DNA of 64,000 nucleotides from Lepidurus packardi (lineage: Eukaryota > Arthropoda > Branchiopoda > Notostraca > Triopsidae): the NCBI GenBank assembly GCA_023053545.1, contig JAKZAN010000001.1:6964565-7028564 (forward strand), read 5' to 3'. Shown one piece after another: positions 34,501 through 46,300 of this stretch. The position numbers and the translations under genes are program-made. Below the pieces are notes generated by a model. It saw only the letters and a list, made by a program, of their open reading frames with translations, was not told the DNA's origin and did no database searches. Every line of letters begins with the position of its first letter. Positions within the stretch are counted from its first letter, which is position 1.

Positions 34501-36272
34501 GCTGTCAGGAGATATTTATGGTCCATAACGTGGCTTTTTACAGGTTGAAGAATGTTTCTCCTTTTTTGTACACCTGTAAAACTTCCAAGCATTTCCCTTA
34601 TGGACTTTTGCTTGTTTTTTTGTTGTTGTTTTTTTAAACACCACATTGGGAAATTTCAAAACAATGCATTTACCATGAACAGAAAACGCTGGCTATACTT
34701 GGGTTATTTATAGCGAAATAAAGAAAATGTTCTTCTTTTTTCGAAGGAGAAACAGAAACGAAAACAAAAACTCTCAAATGAGAGGTAATTATATTTCCAG
34801 TGAGCGAAAAAGCTTTAAGAAGAATTAAGGTTGTTTTGCTTGCGAAAGAGAGTTTCCTATTGTTTGTCTCCCGACTATTGTTTGCGGCAGTAGCTTTGTT
34901 CCACGACTCTCTGGATCTATGCGATGAAAATAAGAAAGTGGGAAGAGAGAAGCCGAACCTGGTATTAACTATAGTACGTGCTGCATTGATTAAGCTAAAG
35001 TAATGCGACAAAGCCCCCAAAGGAAGGGATTTTCTTCATGATAAAAGCTAACAAAAATGAAAATAATTTGTACCAAACTTTTCTGACTCAATTTTTTCCC
35101 AGGATTAGTATTCTTCCCAGTATTTCGATAGTAAAAATACTGTTATATTTGAAAATGGAGAGAGTTAAAACCAAAGATTTTTTTTTACCGGTCTAAGTAG
35201 GCGCAATGTGTTGATTCGGGGAGATGGCCCGAAAGAGGGAGTGTAAGAAATCCCCCCAAGTTTTATGTATTTATGAAGGAGTTTGGTTTCAAGTTGAGTC
35301 CCAAAGTTTATACAACCGTGAAAAAACGCTCAGATCCAAAGTTGAGATCTTTTGGGCAACAGGAGCTCTCCGTCTTTTACATTACAGATCCACATGTCGC
35401 GCAACTTTAAAGACGGGGAAGGACATTTTTTTGAATTTTATTATTATTGTTTTTTCTTTTATTGCTGTGCTCATTCTTGGTACGTTTGATACTTCCCCTT
35501 GTGATAACCAAAGAACCTGTTTTCGGCGGGTATGCTAAGGTGATGATTAGAAGAGATTGTTTTCCACACAGCAGCAGAAGTTCAAGGGATAGGAAGCTTT
35601 TTCGGAGACTGGAAACAAACTCGATAGATAGATAGATAGATACTCTCGGGCCATAGGCGAAATGAGAGACTGGAGGATGTTGACCGTACAACATAATAGC
35701 AGGTCATTATCAAGAGCCACCGTAATACCTCCCTTTTGCGTATACACAACACTTCCTCAGGGCTTCCGTACAGATCGACTCCTTTTCTTTTCTCTTTGCT
35801 TTTTACCTTTGCATTACTGCCCTGGCACTGGCAATTGCTCTGGTCTCCTCTTGTCTATAAACAACCACAAGCTTTCGATTTCCCTTTTTTCTTCTTGGCG
35901 TTTACCACTCATCATCACCACCACCCCGGAATATCGCAGGCACCGCTTATAAGACATAAGCAAAATATTTTTAGAAAAAATAGTTGAAAATAAAATTGAA
36001 ATAGAAGTACTTTCTTGAGATATAGTCTGAACGACGCAAAAAATTTAATGAGAGCACCACACCGCTGGACCCCAAAAGTTTCTTGCCCGCTATCATAAAC
36101 CACTGCATTCCTCACAAAATATGGGGAAAGGCTAAAAGGATATCTTGAAACTTTTTTTGTTTTAGTTTTTTAGATAGTGTTTTTAGTACCGATAGTCCTG
36201 ATCTTTAGTAACGATAGTCCAGCCGTTCGGGCTTAATTGACTGGAATATTTTTGTATCCCTAAAAAATACAA
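31570..36272. other. No recognised gene; G runs and (GATA)5
   Basis: The stretch holds G homopolymers near 32079 and 32998 and a (GATA)5 microsatellite at 35623-35642. The open frames show no recognisable domains. Confidence 0.45.
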
Positions 36273-36830
36273 ATGTTTGATTTTTTCCAACCTACTTCAC
36301 GAACAATCAAGTATTCAAGATGGTTTAGAGAAAGAAATGGCCTTTTAAAGTTTTTTTTTTCTCTTACAATTGGGGCTATTATTGTTCTTGGGATTTTTGC
36401 GCTTGGTTCCAACGTCAGCGGTTGGAAATTCTCATTATCCCATGCGGTGAACCCAATCTTTTTTTTCAAATATATAAATATATTGTTTGTTATCTTTTTT
36501 TTATATTCCCATGTGTGCTGTTACGAAACTGGTGCATGGGAGAGCGCAAATGAGTTGAGGTCAGGAAAAATAATATCGCCATGTTCTTCTTCTGTAAAAG
36601 TTTTTGGGATTGTGGGGTGTCTTTTTGGTGGGGCTATTGTTGACTCGGAATTATTATCAAAGATAAAAGAAAAAGGTGTTTATTGTCTCTCCTTTACATT
36701 GGAAAAGCTTAAGAGTTTAATGGGTTTAACATTTAACGTCGGACTGGAAAACGGTGATAGGTTCACCGTACTATTTCAATTGGTATCTTGGAAGTATCTT
36801 GGTCGTTTTAACCAAGTTTTGAATAGCTAG
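36273..36830 (+). CDS. Unrecognised 185-codon ORF, doubtful
   Basis: This is the longest ATG-initiated frame in the window outside the TA repeats. The predicted product is rich in Phe, Ile and Leu, with one possible membrane segment at about residues 30-48 and another near 64-78. The composition is what T-rich noncoding DNA gives in this frame. I recognise no family and see no splice partner. It could be chance, a transposon remnant or a lineage-specific gene. Confidence 0.12.
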   Translation: MFDFFQPTSRTIKYSRWFRERNGLLKFFFSLTIGAIIVLGIFALGSNVSGWKFSLSHAVNPIFFFKYINILFVIFFLYSHVCCYETGAWESANELRSGKIISPCSSSVKVFGIVGCLFGGAIVDSELLSKIKEKGVYCLSFTLEKLKSLMGLTFNVGLENGDRFTVLFQLVSWKYLGRFNQVLNS

Positions 36831-38137
36831 AGTTTGGTATTGTTGAGGGATGTGATGGTGTTCTGAAGGCATGAAACACAAAACGCATTTGGTGGTCCTA
36901 ACAATACTTTTTCAAAGAAAGTAAGAACCCCGATTTGTAGCCTATTGTGGACGATACAGTGTTGCTCAGTTATGGTCATTGTTAAGATTCATAATACAAA
37001 AAAGCAAAACCTCCTAAGAGGATTTTTATGGCTAATAAGAATTGCTTCCTCATCATGGGCAAGGCAAGGGGGCGGTCAACATTAAGGCTACTTAAACTCG
37101 GTAATTATGCTGTGGGTCGATTTTTTTTTATTTTTAACGACGAGCTTCAATTTGAACAGTGAATATCGTCGCACACCAACTACAAACCCCCCTATGAAAA
37201 TTTGGGGTCCCAGCAGGAAATAGTGTTCGTGGATATAAAAAAATAAAATTGGGAGTTTGGGAAATAAAAAAAAAAGAAAAAGAAGGTCAATGTCGAGTTC
37301 AGGAGCAGTTACTTGAATTTATGGTGATTGCCTCTTTGGGTTTTTGGACTCGGTGAAGTCCGTGATGGAGCCCGAACAAAATGTTATGGGCACCTCCCGC
37401 GTGAATTCTCCTTCACGAAAATTCTTTGCCACATGCCATTAGTTTTGAAGAAGCTCTCGCTTGATAACGGTGGTCAGATTTAAGGGAGTTTCAGAGCGTA
37501 TTTTTGTGTTTTTAAAAATGGAAAAAATTGGTAAGAAAAAGGAAAAGGAGAAGAGTAAAGTGGGTAAAGGAAGGGCGCAGTTGGTGGCCCCTCCCTTCAC
37601 TGCACTGGACATTTATTTAGACAAGTCATCGGGGAAGCTTATTAGGCAAATCAGCATGTGGTTTTATGACCATAAATTGCTGCGTTCATGTCTCTAGGCT
37701 GCCGTTATGTAATGTGCGGTTATGCTCCAGCGACTGCAAAGACGCACATGAGCCTTCTCTGCAATGCTTTGACCAAAATTATGGTGCTACAGCTCTGCTC
37801 TCGACTTTTACTTCAACTCCGCAACGCAGTAGCAGGAATATAAAAGGATTTTTAATTTATTTTGTTTTATTCAAAAGTTGATTAGGATTTGCCTACAAGA
37901 CTAAAAGCGATGAAAGGAGTCTCTGGATAGTGTGTGAGTTATAAGCGTTCCTTGCGAATTTCCCCTTCTTGTTATATGGGCTTCTGGACATGCTTAGTAG
38001 AGCAAGACCCAAAAGGCGTTGTGTGCCGCAATGAAATCTCGCGTAAAACCGAACCAATGATGTGCTTACTGAGCTCTCAAAATCAGCTTTACCTTGTGGC
38101 CTTTCAATTTAGTCAAGGAACAGCGAATTTATGAAAC

Positions 38138-38580
38138 TGGTTGGTCCATAAGGGTCTTTTTTCTATCTTTCCACATAGAACTTATGCAAAGCCTCGCTTT
38201 CATAAACGGACTTTCGTTTGAAGTTAAGAACTTTTACAATTAAAGAAGCTCTCTAGATCTGACTTAGAGGTTTAATGTTTTCTTATAAAATTGCCCTGTA
38301 CGTGATTTTAAAACTTACTTTAGGCATACGAGTTATTTTGCTATCTTTTCGTTATTTTGCTTATTTTGCTATCTCTAGAGTTATTTTGCTATCTTTTTAT
38401 TCTCGCCCTATGGAAAGTCTCGCATTCATACGGACTTTCAAGTTAATTGGTCCACAAGGGTCATTTGGCTATCATTGTACATGGGATTTCTGTTACGCAA
38501 AGTCCCGCTTCCATACGCGGAATTTCGTTTCAAGTTAAAATTCCTTCTAAAATTAAAGAAAACCTCTAGATTTGCCCTCG
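38138..38580 (+). repeat. Degenerate repeat, three related segments
   Basis: Segment 1 is about 38138-38262 and segment 3 about 38446-38575. Both run ttggtcca.aagggtc, then cgct(t/c)(t/c)cata.acgga, then tttcgttt.aagtta, then aattaaag and ctctaga. Segment 2, about 38400-38445, is a shorter copy of the middle part. A short array of gttattttgctatct lies between the first and second segments. Confidence 0.65.
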
Positions 38581-38975
38581 GTAAAGCTCTGCGTTTCCAA
38601 GTGGACTTCTGTTTAAAGCCAGCTTCCTTTAAAAAACAAAATGAAGAAACTCACTGGGTCTGGTTTACAATTTTATGAACTAGCGAAATCTAAAACATAA
38701 GTAGGTTTTTAAAAAATATGAGCCCCTTGTTGTGAAGGTTCTTTGGAGGTCTTTGAAGGTTTTAAAGAAAGACGAAAAGCAGTCTTTTCAATTTGACGCT
38801 GGGGATGTTTCTCCGTCCTTTACGTCCGAGCAGCTCCCAAGTAATATAGAAATTAAAGGGATTTTGGGTAAGGGTAGGAATATCCGTTTTCCCTTCATCT
38901 GCCTTTCTTGCCTCTGTTGTGGGGCGCCTGCTAAATAAATGGCCCACACGAGGCAATTCGTTTTAAATGTACTAA

Positions 38976-38976
<1 letters not shown>

Positions 38977-39037
<61 letters not shown>

Positions 39038-39065
39038 TTTTGTTTAGAGAGAGAGAGAGAGAGAG
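38977..39065. repeat. (TA)30 and (AG)10 microsatellites
   Basis: A 60-bp TA run at 38977-39036 is followed, after a 9-base gap, by (AG)10 at 39046-39065. Confidence 0.95.
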
Positions 39066-42059
39066 GATTTTCTTATCTTGTATTGGTAGCTGATGGTAGT
39101 TAGTCAGTAGGTTTGAAGTGTTGGAACAAGAAGTGAAGAGGGGGGGAGAAACGCAGAATATTAGTCTTTTGAGGAAAGGGAAAAAGGTCTCTGGAAGGAA
39201 ATTGACACATTGGAAAAGACAAATCGGCCGCAGGTTAGTTGCTTCACCTCTATTATCCTTGGAAGGTGGGCAAGAGAAGAGCCAGATAGGAGAAAAAGGT
39301 TTACTAGTTACTTACTACACTATATGGGTAATCTTGACAACTTTTCCGGGGATTGTATAAAGTTCCTTCCCCTGTTAGACACGACTGGTACGAATTGCTT
39401 CTCTCACGTACCATCCTCAGATTTCCTTGGATTTCGGTTCATAGGAAGGAGGAATTTCGTAGTTAATATTGTGCAAGTTTTATGTACCGCACGGATTTCT
39501 GAATTTTGGGGTCTGTTGATAACGGTGATGATGAGAGGTTGCGGTCAATTTCTTGGGCTTCGGAGAGGATGTGGTCAAATACCCCAAAAGTACCAAGAAA
39601 AGAGAGAGGGAAAGAGGTTTTGGGGTTGGTAGTTGTGAATGATAAGGACAGTTTGGTGTGCAAATAGAGAACCAGTTTCATTTTATTGGCTCTTCTTTTC
39701 TTTCATTTGATCTTACTCGAACTTGTCCAGCGAGTGGTGTTCCTGCACCCTGCGTGACTATTAGGTTGTTAAATTGGAGTACGTGATATGGTTTAAAGTC
39801 CCAGGAGTTTGGAGGTTGGAAACCGGTTCGCCAGAAATGTATAAGCGTAGTGCACTTATACATTTTATACTTATACTTATACATTATAGATTGTTTGACT
39901 TAAGCTTTTTATGTCTGGTGTGTAATGGAAGTCTTGATTCGACCCCATCCATCACGAGGTGAGGGACACTCGAAGGCAAGCTTTAGAAAAAATAATACAA
40001 AAAATAGGTAGATCAAAGCATTAACTCGTAGCGTATAGGAACACCGACCGATAGCCAGAGCGGAAATGGTCGGTCGTAATTAGGACCGCGGGAGTAGAGG
40101 AATTCGTCGTGTGGTCTTAAAAGTTTTTGAATTTAATTTTTTCAAGGGGAAGGCGTGAATAAAGGATTAAAAAAGCCAATTTTCCTCCAACAAACGAAAT
40201 CATTTTGGTCTGAAACTTCTTTAGTTTGGAAATTTTACTAGGGTAGCTCACGTTGGTCCTCGATTATATCGAAACTCCGTCTCATGAGTACAAAACTTGG
40301 CAATCCATTCCAGCAATTTTATTACTTCTGCCATTTAACAAGGCTATTTCGAACCAGACTTACTTTAATGTCGAGTGAACTCTAATTAAACTATCGAAAG
40401 TTTCAAGTCGAAGTCGCGTTTAGGTCGAATTCATTTTTTGTTCTATTCAAGTCGAAAAAATCAGGTCGAATTAATTTTTTAGAGATTATTTAAGGATTGT
40501 ATTCTAGTAATCTGAATGTTTCAGGCTCGAGAGGTTGTAAAAGCACAAAAAAGCACCGGTTTGGGAACTTGATATTATTCTAGAACAATTCAAGTTGCAG
40601 CGCATCCAAAAGAAGTACGAATATAAGGACGCCCTGAAGGATCCCATGCGGCTTCATCAGTGTTTTGTGTTAGCATTTGTCGTGTTGTGATGAAGTCTTT
40701 TGCCTCTTTGAGTATACCTACAGACTGTGCATACCAGCACACGAGGAGAAATAATATGACTGCTTCACATGCAAGCTAGAAACAACACTTGGTTTCTCCC
40801 TCTTTCTTCTTTTTCTATTTTTTTTTTTTTTGGGGGGGGGGCAACTTTTGTGTGCTGGGTTTTTTATAATTTATTTATTCTTTTTGCCGTTCGTGTTTTT
40901 TTTTATTTGGGAAAGAGATGAGGGATGGCACGAAACAAAAGTCCTTCGCGCGTTTTTGGTTTTAACCACTTGTTGTTGGAGTATATCTCCTAAAGAGCGT
41001 TTTTTTTCTTATTTTAATTTTAATCTTTTTTCACGTGCATATATCGCTACGCGCTCGAGAAAAGAAACTGTCCTCATAACATGGGGCTCTTCTCTCTTTT
41101 GATAGCCAAATAAATCAAAAACCCATTCCGTTTTAGAAGGCAGCGTGCAAAATACAGGGTTGGGCTATGCTTTGGAATATTTGGTTTCGTTCCGTGGACG
41201 ATGCGCATTGTTCTTCGCGTGCTCTCAACTTGCTCCCTTACCCACTTTAGTTTACTTTTATTTTTCACTATCTTAAAAAAAGACGCGGGAAGACAAGACA
41301 ACAAGCTTGCGAGGTCTTCTTGTCGCTATGCTCTTAGCGATTAAAACCTACACCAAGGAGTCCTCATTGCATGTGTAGCTATAGGAGGACGGATTAAGTT
41401 TGGTTTTTAGCTGGAATCGAAATGGTTGATACTCTTTGGTATTGGTACTAGTTGCAACCAGGGGCGAAATCCGGCCAAGATAAGGCACGGCTTGGCTCTT
41501 GAAACTTTTCCTTTGGCTTGTTTTATTGTTTTCATATAATCTGAGATGTGAAAAGCAATGTTGCTAAAAGAGTCTTCGTCTTGAGAAGGAATTTAAAAAA
41601 GAGAAACGAAAAAGAAATTAAAGAAGAGAAAGACCCAAGGATCCAAAGGACGGCTATTTTTCCTCAGTCTTCCACTGTAAGCGCGAGTGAGACGAGCACT
41701 GTAATCAAGGATTGTACACGAATAATTGCAGGTCTGTCGTCCATTGCATTGGGAGCCGAGGCCCCTACTCTGTCTCTGCCTTAATTGATACCGTTGTCCG
41801 TTGGTTGTTTGGGCCGGCAACGGCATGGAGCGGCAAGGCGAGTTTTCAGTAATGGCATTCTTGCCCGCAAAAGGGCAAAAACAAAACTTTCATGATTACC
41901 TATCACTATTACACAGCAGTCATAGTCAGACTTCGAAGCCAGGACCTCTTATACTATTATGAATTCTCAGGTTAATTGCAAGTTGCGTCTTCTTTCATCC
42001 ACGCTCCTCTGATTTCCTCAATTTGCTGTAGTTAAACGCTCTTTTTCTTACAAAAACAA
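39066..42059. other. No recognised gene
   Basis: The segment about 40380-40470 repeats aagtcgaa and aggtcgaa several times in a loose way. A T run and a G run lie near 40820-40846. I support no coding exon here. Confidence 0.45.
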
Positions 42060-42510
42060 AAATACCCAAATTGCCAAAGACAATAAGGGTTTTCAAATAA
42101 TTTGTATTTTTGACATTTCCGTTTAATTGCTTGCATTTATTTCCATATGTTCACACACTTTGGCGTACAATAATCCTGTTACCTACTTCTTCAATTAAAA
42201 CCCAAAAAAATAAATAAAAAATAAAACGCAAATAGTTTAGATCATTCAGAGTTTCGTTGGATGACTTTTATAGCGCACGTATTAATCTAATTTCAGAGTG
42301 AAAATAAGATTTTCCAAAGAATTTGTATATTTAAAATTTCCAATTAAATCCCTGCGTTGCTTTTTATGTTTACATACTTTTGCGAACAAACCTGTTTGCT
42401 ATTTGTTCCATTAAAACCAGAAAAAAAAAAGAAAGAAATAGTTTAGATCGTTCAGAACTTCGTCGGGTGACTTTTATGGCGCACCTATATTTACCTAATT
42501 TCAGATTCCC
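42060..42510 (+). repeat. Tandem duplication, two diverged copies of about 220 bp
   Basis: Copy 1 is about 42060-42296 and copy 2 about 42297-42510. They share aatttgtat, the cc(a/g)tttaat area, cattaaaacc or caattaaaacc followed by an A-rich tract, atagtttagatc(a/g)ttcaga and gg(a/g)tgacttttat.gcgcac. Both end in ctaatttcag, which reads like a splice acceptor. They are diverged by substitutions and small indels. Confidence 0.75.
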
Positions 42511-43117
42511 GACGAAGGAGATAAGGAGACAGTTGGGGAAGTCATGCTTGTCTCGCCTTCTCTGTTTAATTAGGCGTAGAGATTATGACACGGAAGCATT
42601 TTAGAATGGCAATTTTCGTTCCGGCGAGTATCACGTTGGCACTTGGCTTCCCCCTTACCCCCAAGAGCGCCATCAGCAACGCAAAAGCAGAGCTGGACGG
42701 TCCCATCGCGTGCAGGCTATTCATTCCTATGGCAGGACTGGGTTAATACGTTGCAGCACCAGCTTCTTAGAAGGATGATCTCGACGATTGCATTTTTGCC
42801 AAAGCAAGGAATATGCACTTCCTAATAGTCGTCTTTGTGTTTCCTTCCTCCTTTTACATGATGCTTAGGATTCTTCCAAATATTCACGTCAACGACAGCG
42901 AGGGAGCGAATGTTCCGCTGAAAACGGGGAGGAATTTTCGTATTTATACAAGAAGGGATCTGGGTTTTCGGTCCGAAACGGGGTTTTCTTCAGAGTTTTA
43001 ACATTTGACATGACATGAAATTTTCAGAGAAGAGATGCGCCTCGCTTTTCGGTTGTCACTCAAACCTTTTTGAAGGTCCCAAATATATATATATTTCGTA
43101 TATATATTGTAAAGTAA

Positions 43118-43302
<185 letters not shown>

Positions 43303-46300
43303 TATATACAGTCTAGGCAGCCGACAAGCCACGAGAAAGAAGATGGACAGGTCTCGGAATTTCCTCACTTTTACCTTATTTCCTATATCACCAGCCAGGA
43401 CGGGTACACTACTGGTGATTTCGATGCGCTAGCATGAGAACCCCCAAATTTTGATTCAGATCCTAGACATGTCGGACGTTTTTCTGGTTATAAACCTGCA
43501 ATTTGGACTAAACACAATCCGAAGATTTTGTCAAAGGACTGTCAAGGAAATTTTTGGTGGGCATTTATCACCCACGTGCTTTTTTAAGATCGTCCCCACA
43601 CACGAATTGCCGATGTGCATTTTCGATGTCGTGGAATAGAAACCTTGGTATAAAAATAAAATATGAGGAAAAAATGGCCTTTTGCTCTTATCCACTCGAG
43701 GTGAAAAACATTTCAGGTTTCAATAGCGCCACTAATGAAGTCCCTGTCTTTTCCCTTTTACAGTCCTTCTTTTCTTTTCTTTATTTATTTTTATTTATTT
43801 AGGGGGGGGGGGGGGGACTGGTCAACTATGTCGATATAAGGGGATTTTTCTTGGGACGCAGAGAGCAAGAGAGAGAGCGTATGAACCTTTTAACCGAAAG
43901 AGTAAAAGAGCCGTTTTTAATGAGTTATGAACCCAGGTAAAACCCCAAACCATAACGTTTAAAGGTTTTCGCGAAATGGGCTACCAAATGGGCCACCAAA
44001 TGACAGGGTTTTCCCTTACGTTATAGCAAGATCCAGCCAAAACCTTCCGCATTCTGCGGTTGTGGAGGTTTTTGGAAAACAGTTTCAACGCCATTTCCTT
44101 TGGAAAATACTCCCCAATTTGGATTTAGAAACGCAAAAATTGTCTGCTTTTATAACATCAATGCACAGGAAATTGGTAAGGTTTATGATATGCTGAAATT
44201 ACTGTTTTGCAAGCCCTAGAAAACCCGCTCTGATGGGTCAAATGGCGATGGTACCTTTAAAAACCGTCTTTTCCATGGCATTTCTTTTACATATAGCCAA
44301 TCATGCAATAAAATTGAACCTCATGACTAGCTTCATTATCCAATGATTTAAAGTCCTTTAGATAAGAGGGTTCTTCAAGACGGGGCTAATTTATTTTTAA
44401 GTCTTGAAATTCATAAAAGTTACTTTTTGCGGGTTACCTTCTGCGTTGTGCATCTTTTACTCGTGTGATTCTAGGGCCGAAAAAGTAGCCTTAATCCTGG
44501 TTAATATCTTCAGAATTAAGTAAAGCGTCCAGAATGTGTCGTGTTTTGTGGAAGCTTGGAATTTGGGATTCGTTCCAGGGTCCCGGGACTCTCCCTTTAT
44601 AGCTCGGGAAAAGCTCTGTGTTGGCAATGCGATGCAATCTCAAATCAAGCTTTTGAATAGATTGAGCTACCAGAATGGCTTTTTTAAGAGCCATTTCCAG
44701 CAGTCAGACAGACGGACGGAAAACTCTCTCAGGCTTTTGCCAGCCACACGCAAGTACTGTACACCAAATTTGTACACAATAATACAGTCTTGGAGCCACA
44801 GCATACAATAACCTTTCCCAACGCTGTTTCAATTGTTTCCCCCAAATGCCCAGGTGTGGATAATGCGTTATAGGCCTGCCTTTGCTGGAGAAATAATCAG
44901 CGGAAGTTGGGGAACAGGTGAGGCGTAATACTTCTAAAAGTACGTAGGCTGTTGCGTGCATAAGGTCCGTTTTCATGACGGCTGTTTGCCATTCGTTCGG
45001 CGAGAAACTTACCAGTTGAAACCTTTACCTTTCAATGGGTTTTCCATAATTCACTTGCTTTATACCACCGCTCCCCCCTTGCCTCCCGAAGACGCAATCA
45101 AAATTTGGGACAGTATTGTCTCTGGTCAAGGAAAACGGGTTCATAGGGAAAAAAAAGCCGGAAGTTGTCGGAAATTAGGGAAGCATAGTTGTAAATTAAA
45201 GGTACGGTCCAGCCACACGTTTGTGGGAGGAAGCTTTCTCGACAATGGTTAGCGCTGTGTGATGTCCATTTGGGATGATGATGGGAAATTCGTGGGTCCC
45301 GTTATACTTCCAAAAAGCCCTCGGAGCTTTCCTTTTTTTTCTGAGACAAAATAATAAAATAAAAAAAAAAATAAAAAAACATCGTCTAGATCGTCCGGTA
45401 GCGAACACGAGTCTATTTTATTTCAAAGAAAATTACTCTAGGCGTCTGGAAGGGAGTGTTAGGTGCACACAACACATACACATGCAAAATAAAAAGAAAT
45501 GAAAAAAAAAAACTCACGGCTGATGGCGTGGCTCGTTCCCAACGCCCGTTTTTTTCCGGGGCGAGGACTGCTAAACAACTTTTGCAAAAGGGGGAGGGGG
45601 AGGGGGGGGTTCTGAGTTCCAAGTGTTGGCGGTAATTAGGAAACTTACAACAGCTTGCATGGGAGCTACTTTCTAGCAGGTGTGCGTTTATTTGTCTGGA
45701 CGACTTGGGTAATTTTAATACCCGTGGATACAGTTACGCAATGTATGAATATGTAAATTTCTAGCTGGACAATTTAAGATTTTTTCCCCATTTTTTCCCC
45801 TTGGAGAGAAACTTTTTGTGGCTTGTACCCGAGTATGTAGAAAAAAACCCGCTAATGGGGATTCCGATGAGATGAGTGATATATAGCTTTCGCATACGTA
45901 ACATGCATTACATAAAATGCATAAAAGACCCATTTCTCCCTGCGTATTACCAGATTGATGACCGTGTCCATGGCGTTTTGTATTTTGTGTAATTTTGGGT
46001 TCCTCCGAATGTTTGAATGAAAATGGCGTTAGAAAAGAGGACATTTTGGCCGAAAAAAAGGTGACAAGTTCAGGTGACTGACAATGATTAGGTTACAACG
46101 AATGGGACAGGCACAGAGAGCGAAAGAGTGATGGATTTGGGAGATGCTGTGTTGGCGCACATTGCAAATGCAATGTCAAAATATGCTTGTACGACAAATG
46201 ATCCCATGGGCTCATCTAGAAGTGTGTTCCATCCATACTAGGTACAGTACCGTAAGCTCCATCACTCAGCGCACGAATTTTTGAAAGCTTGTTGATCCCA

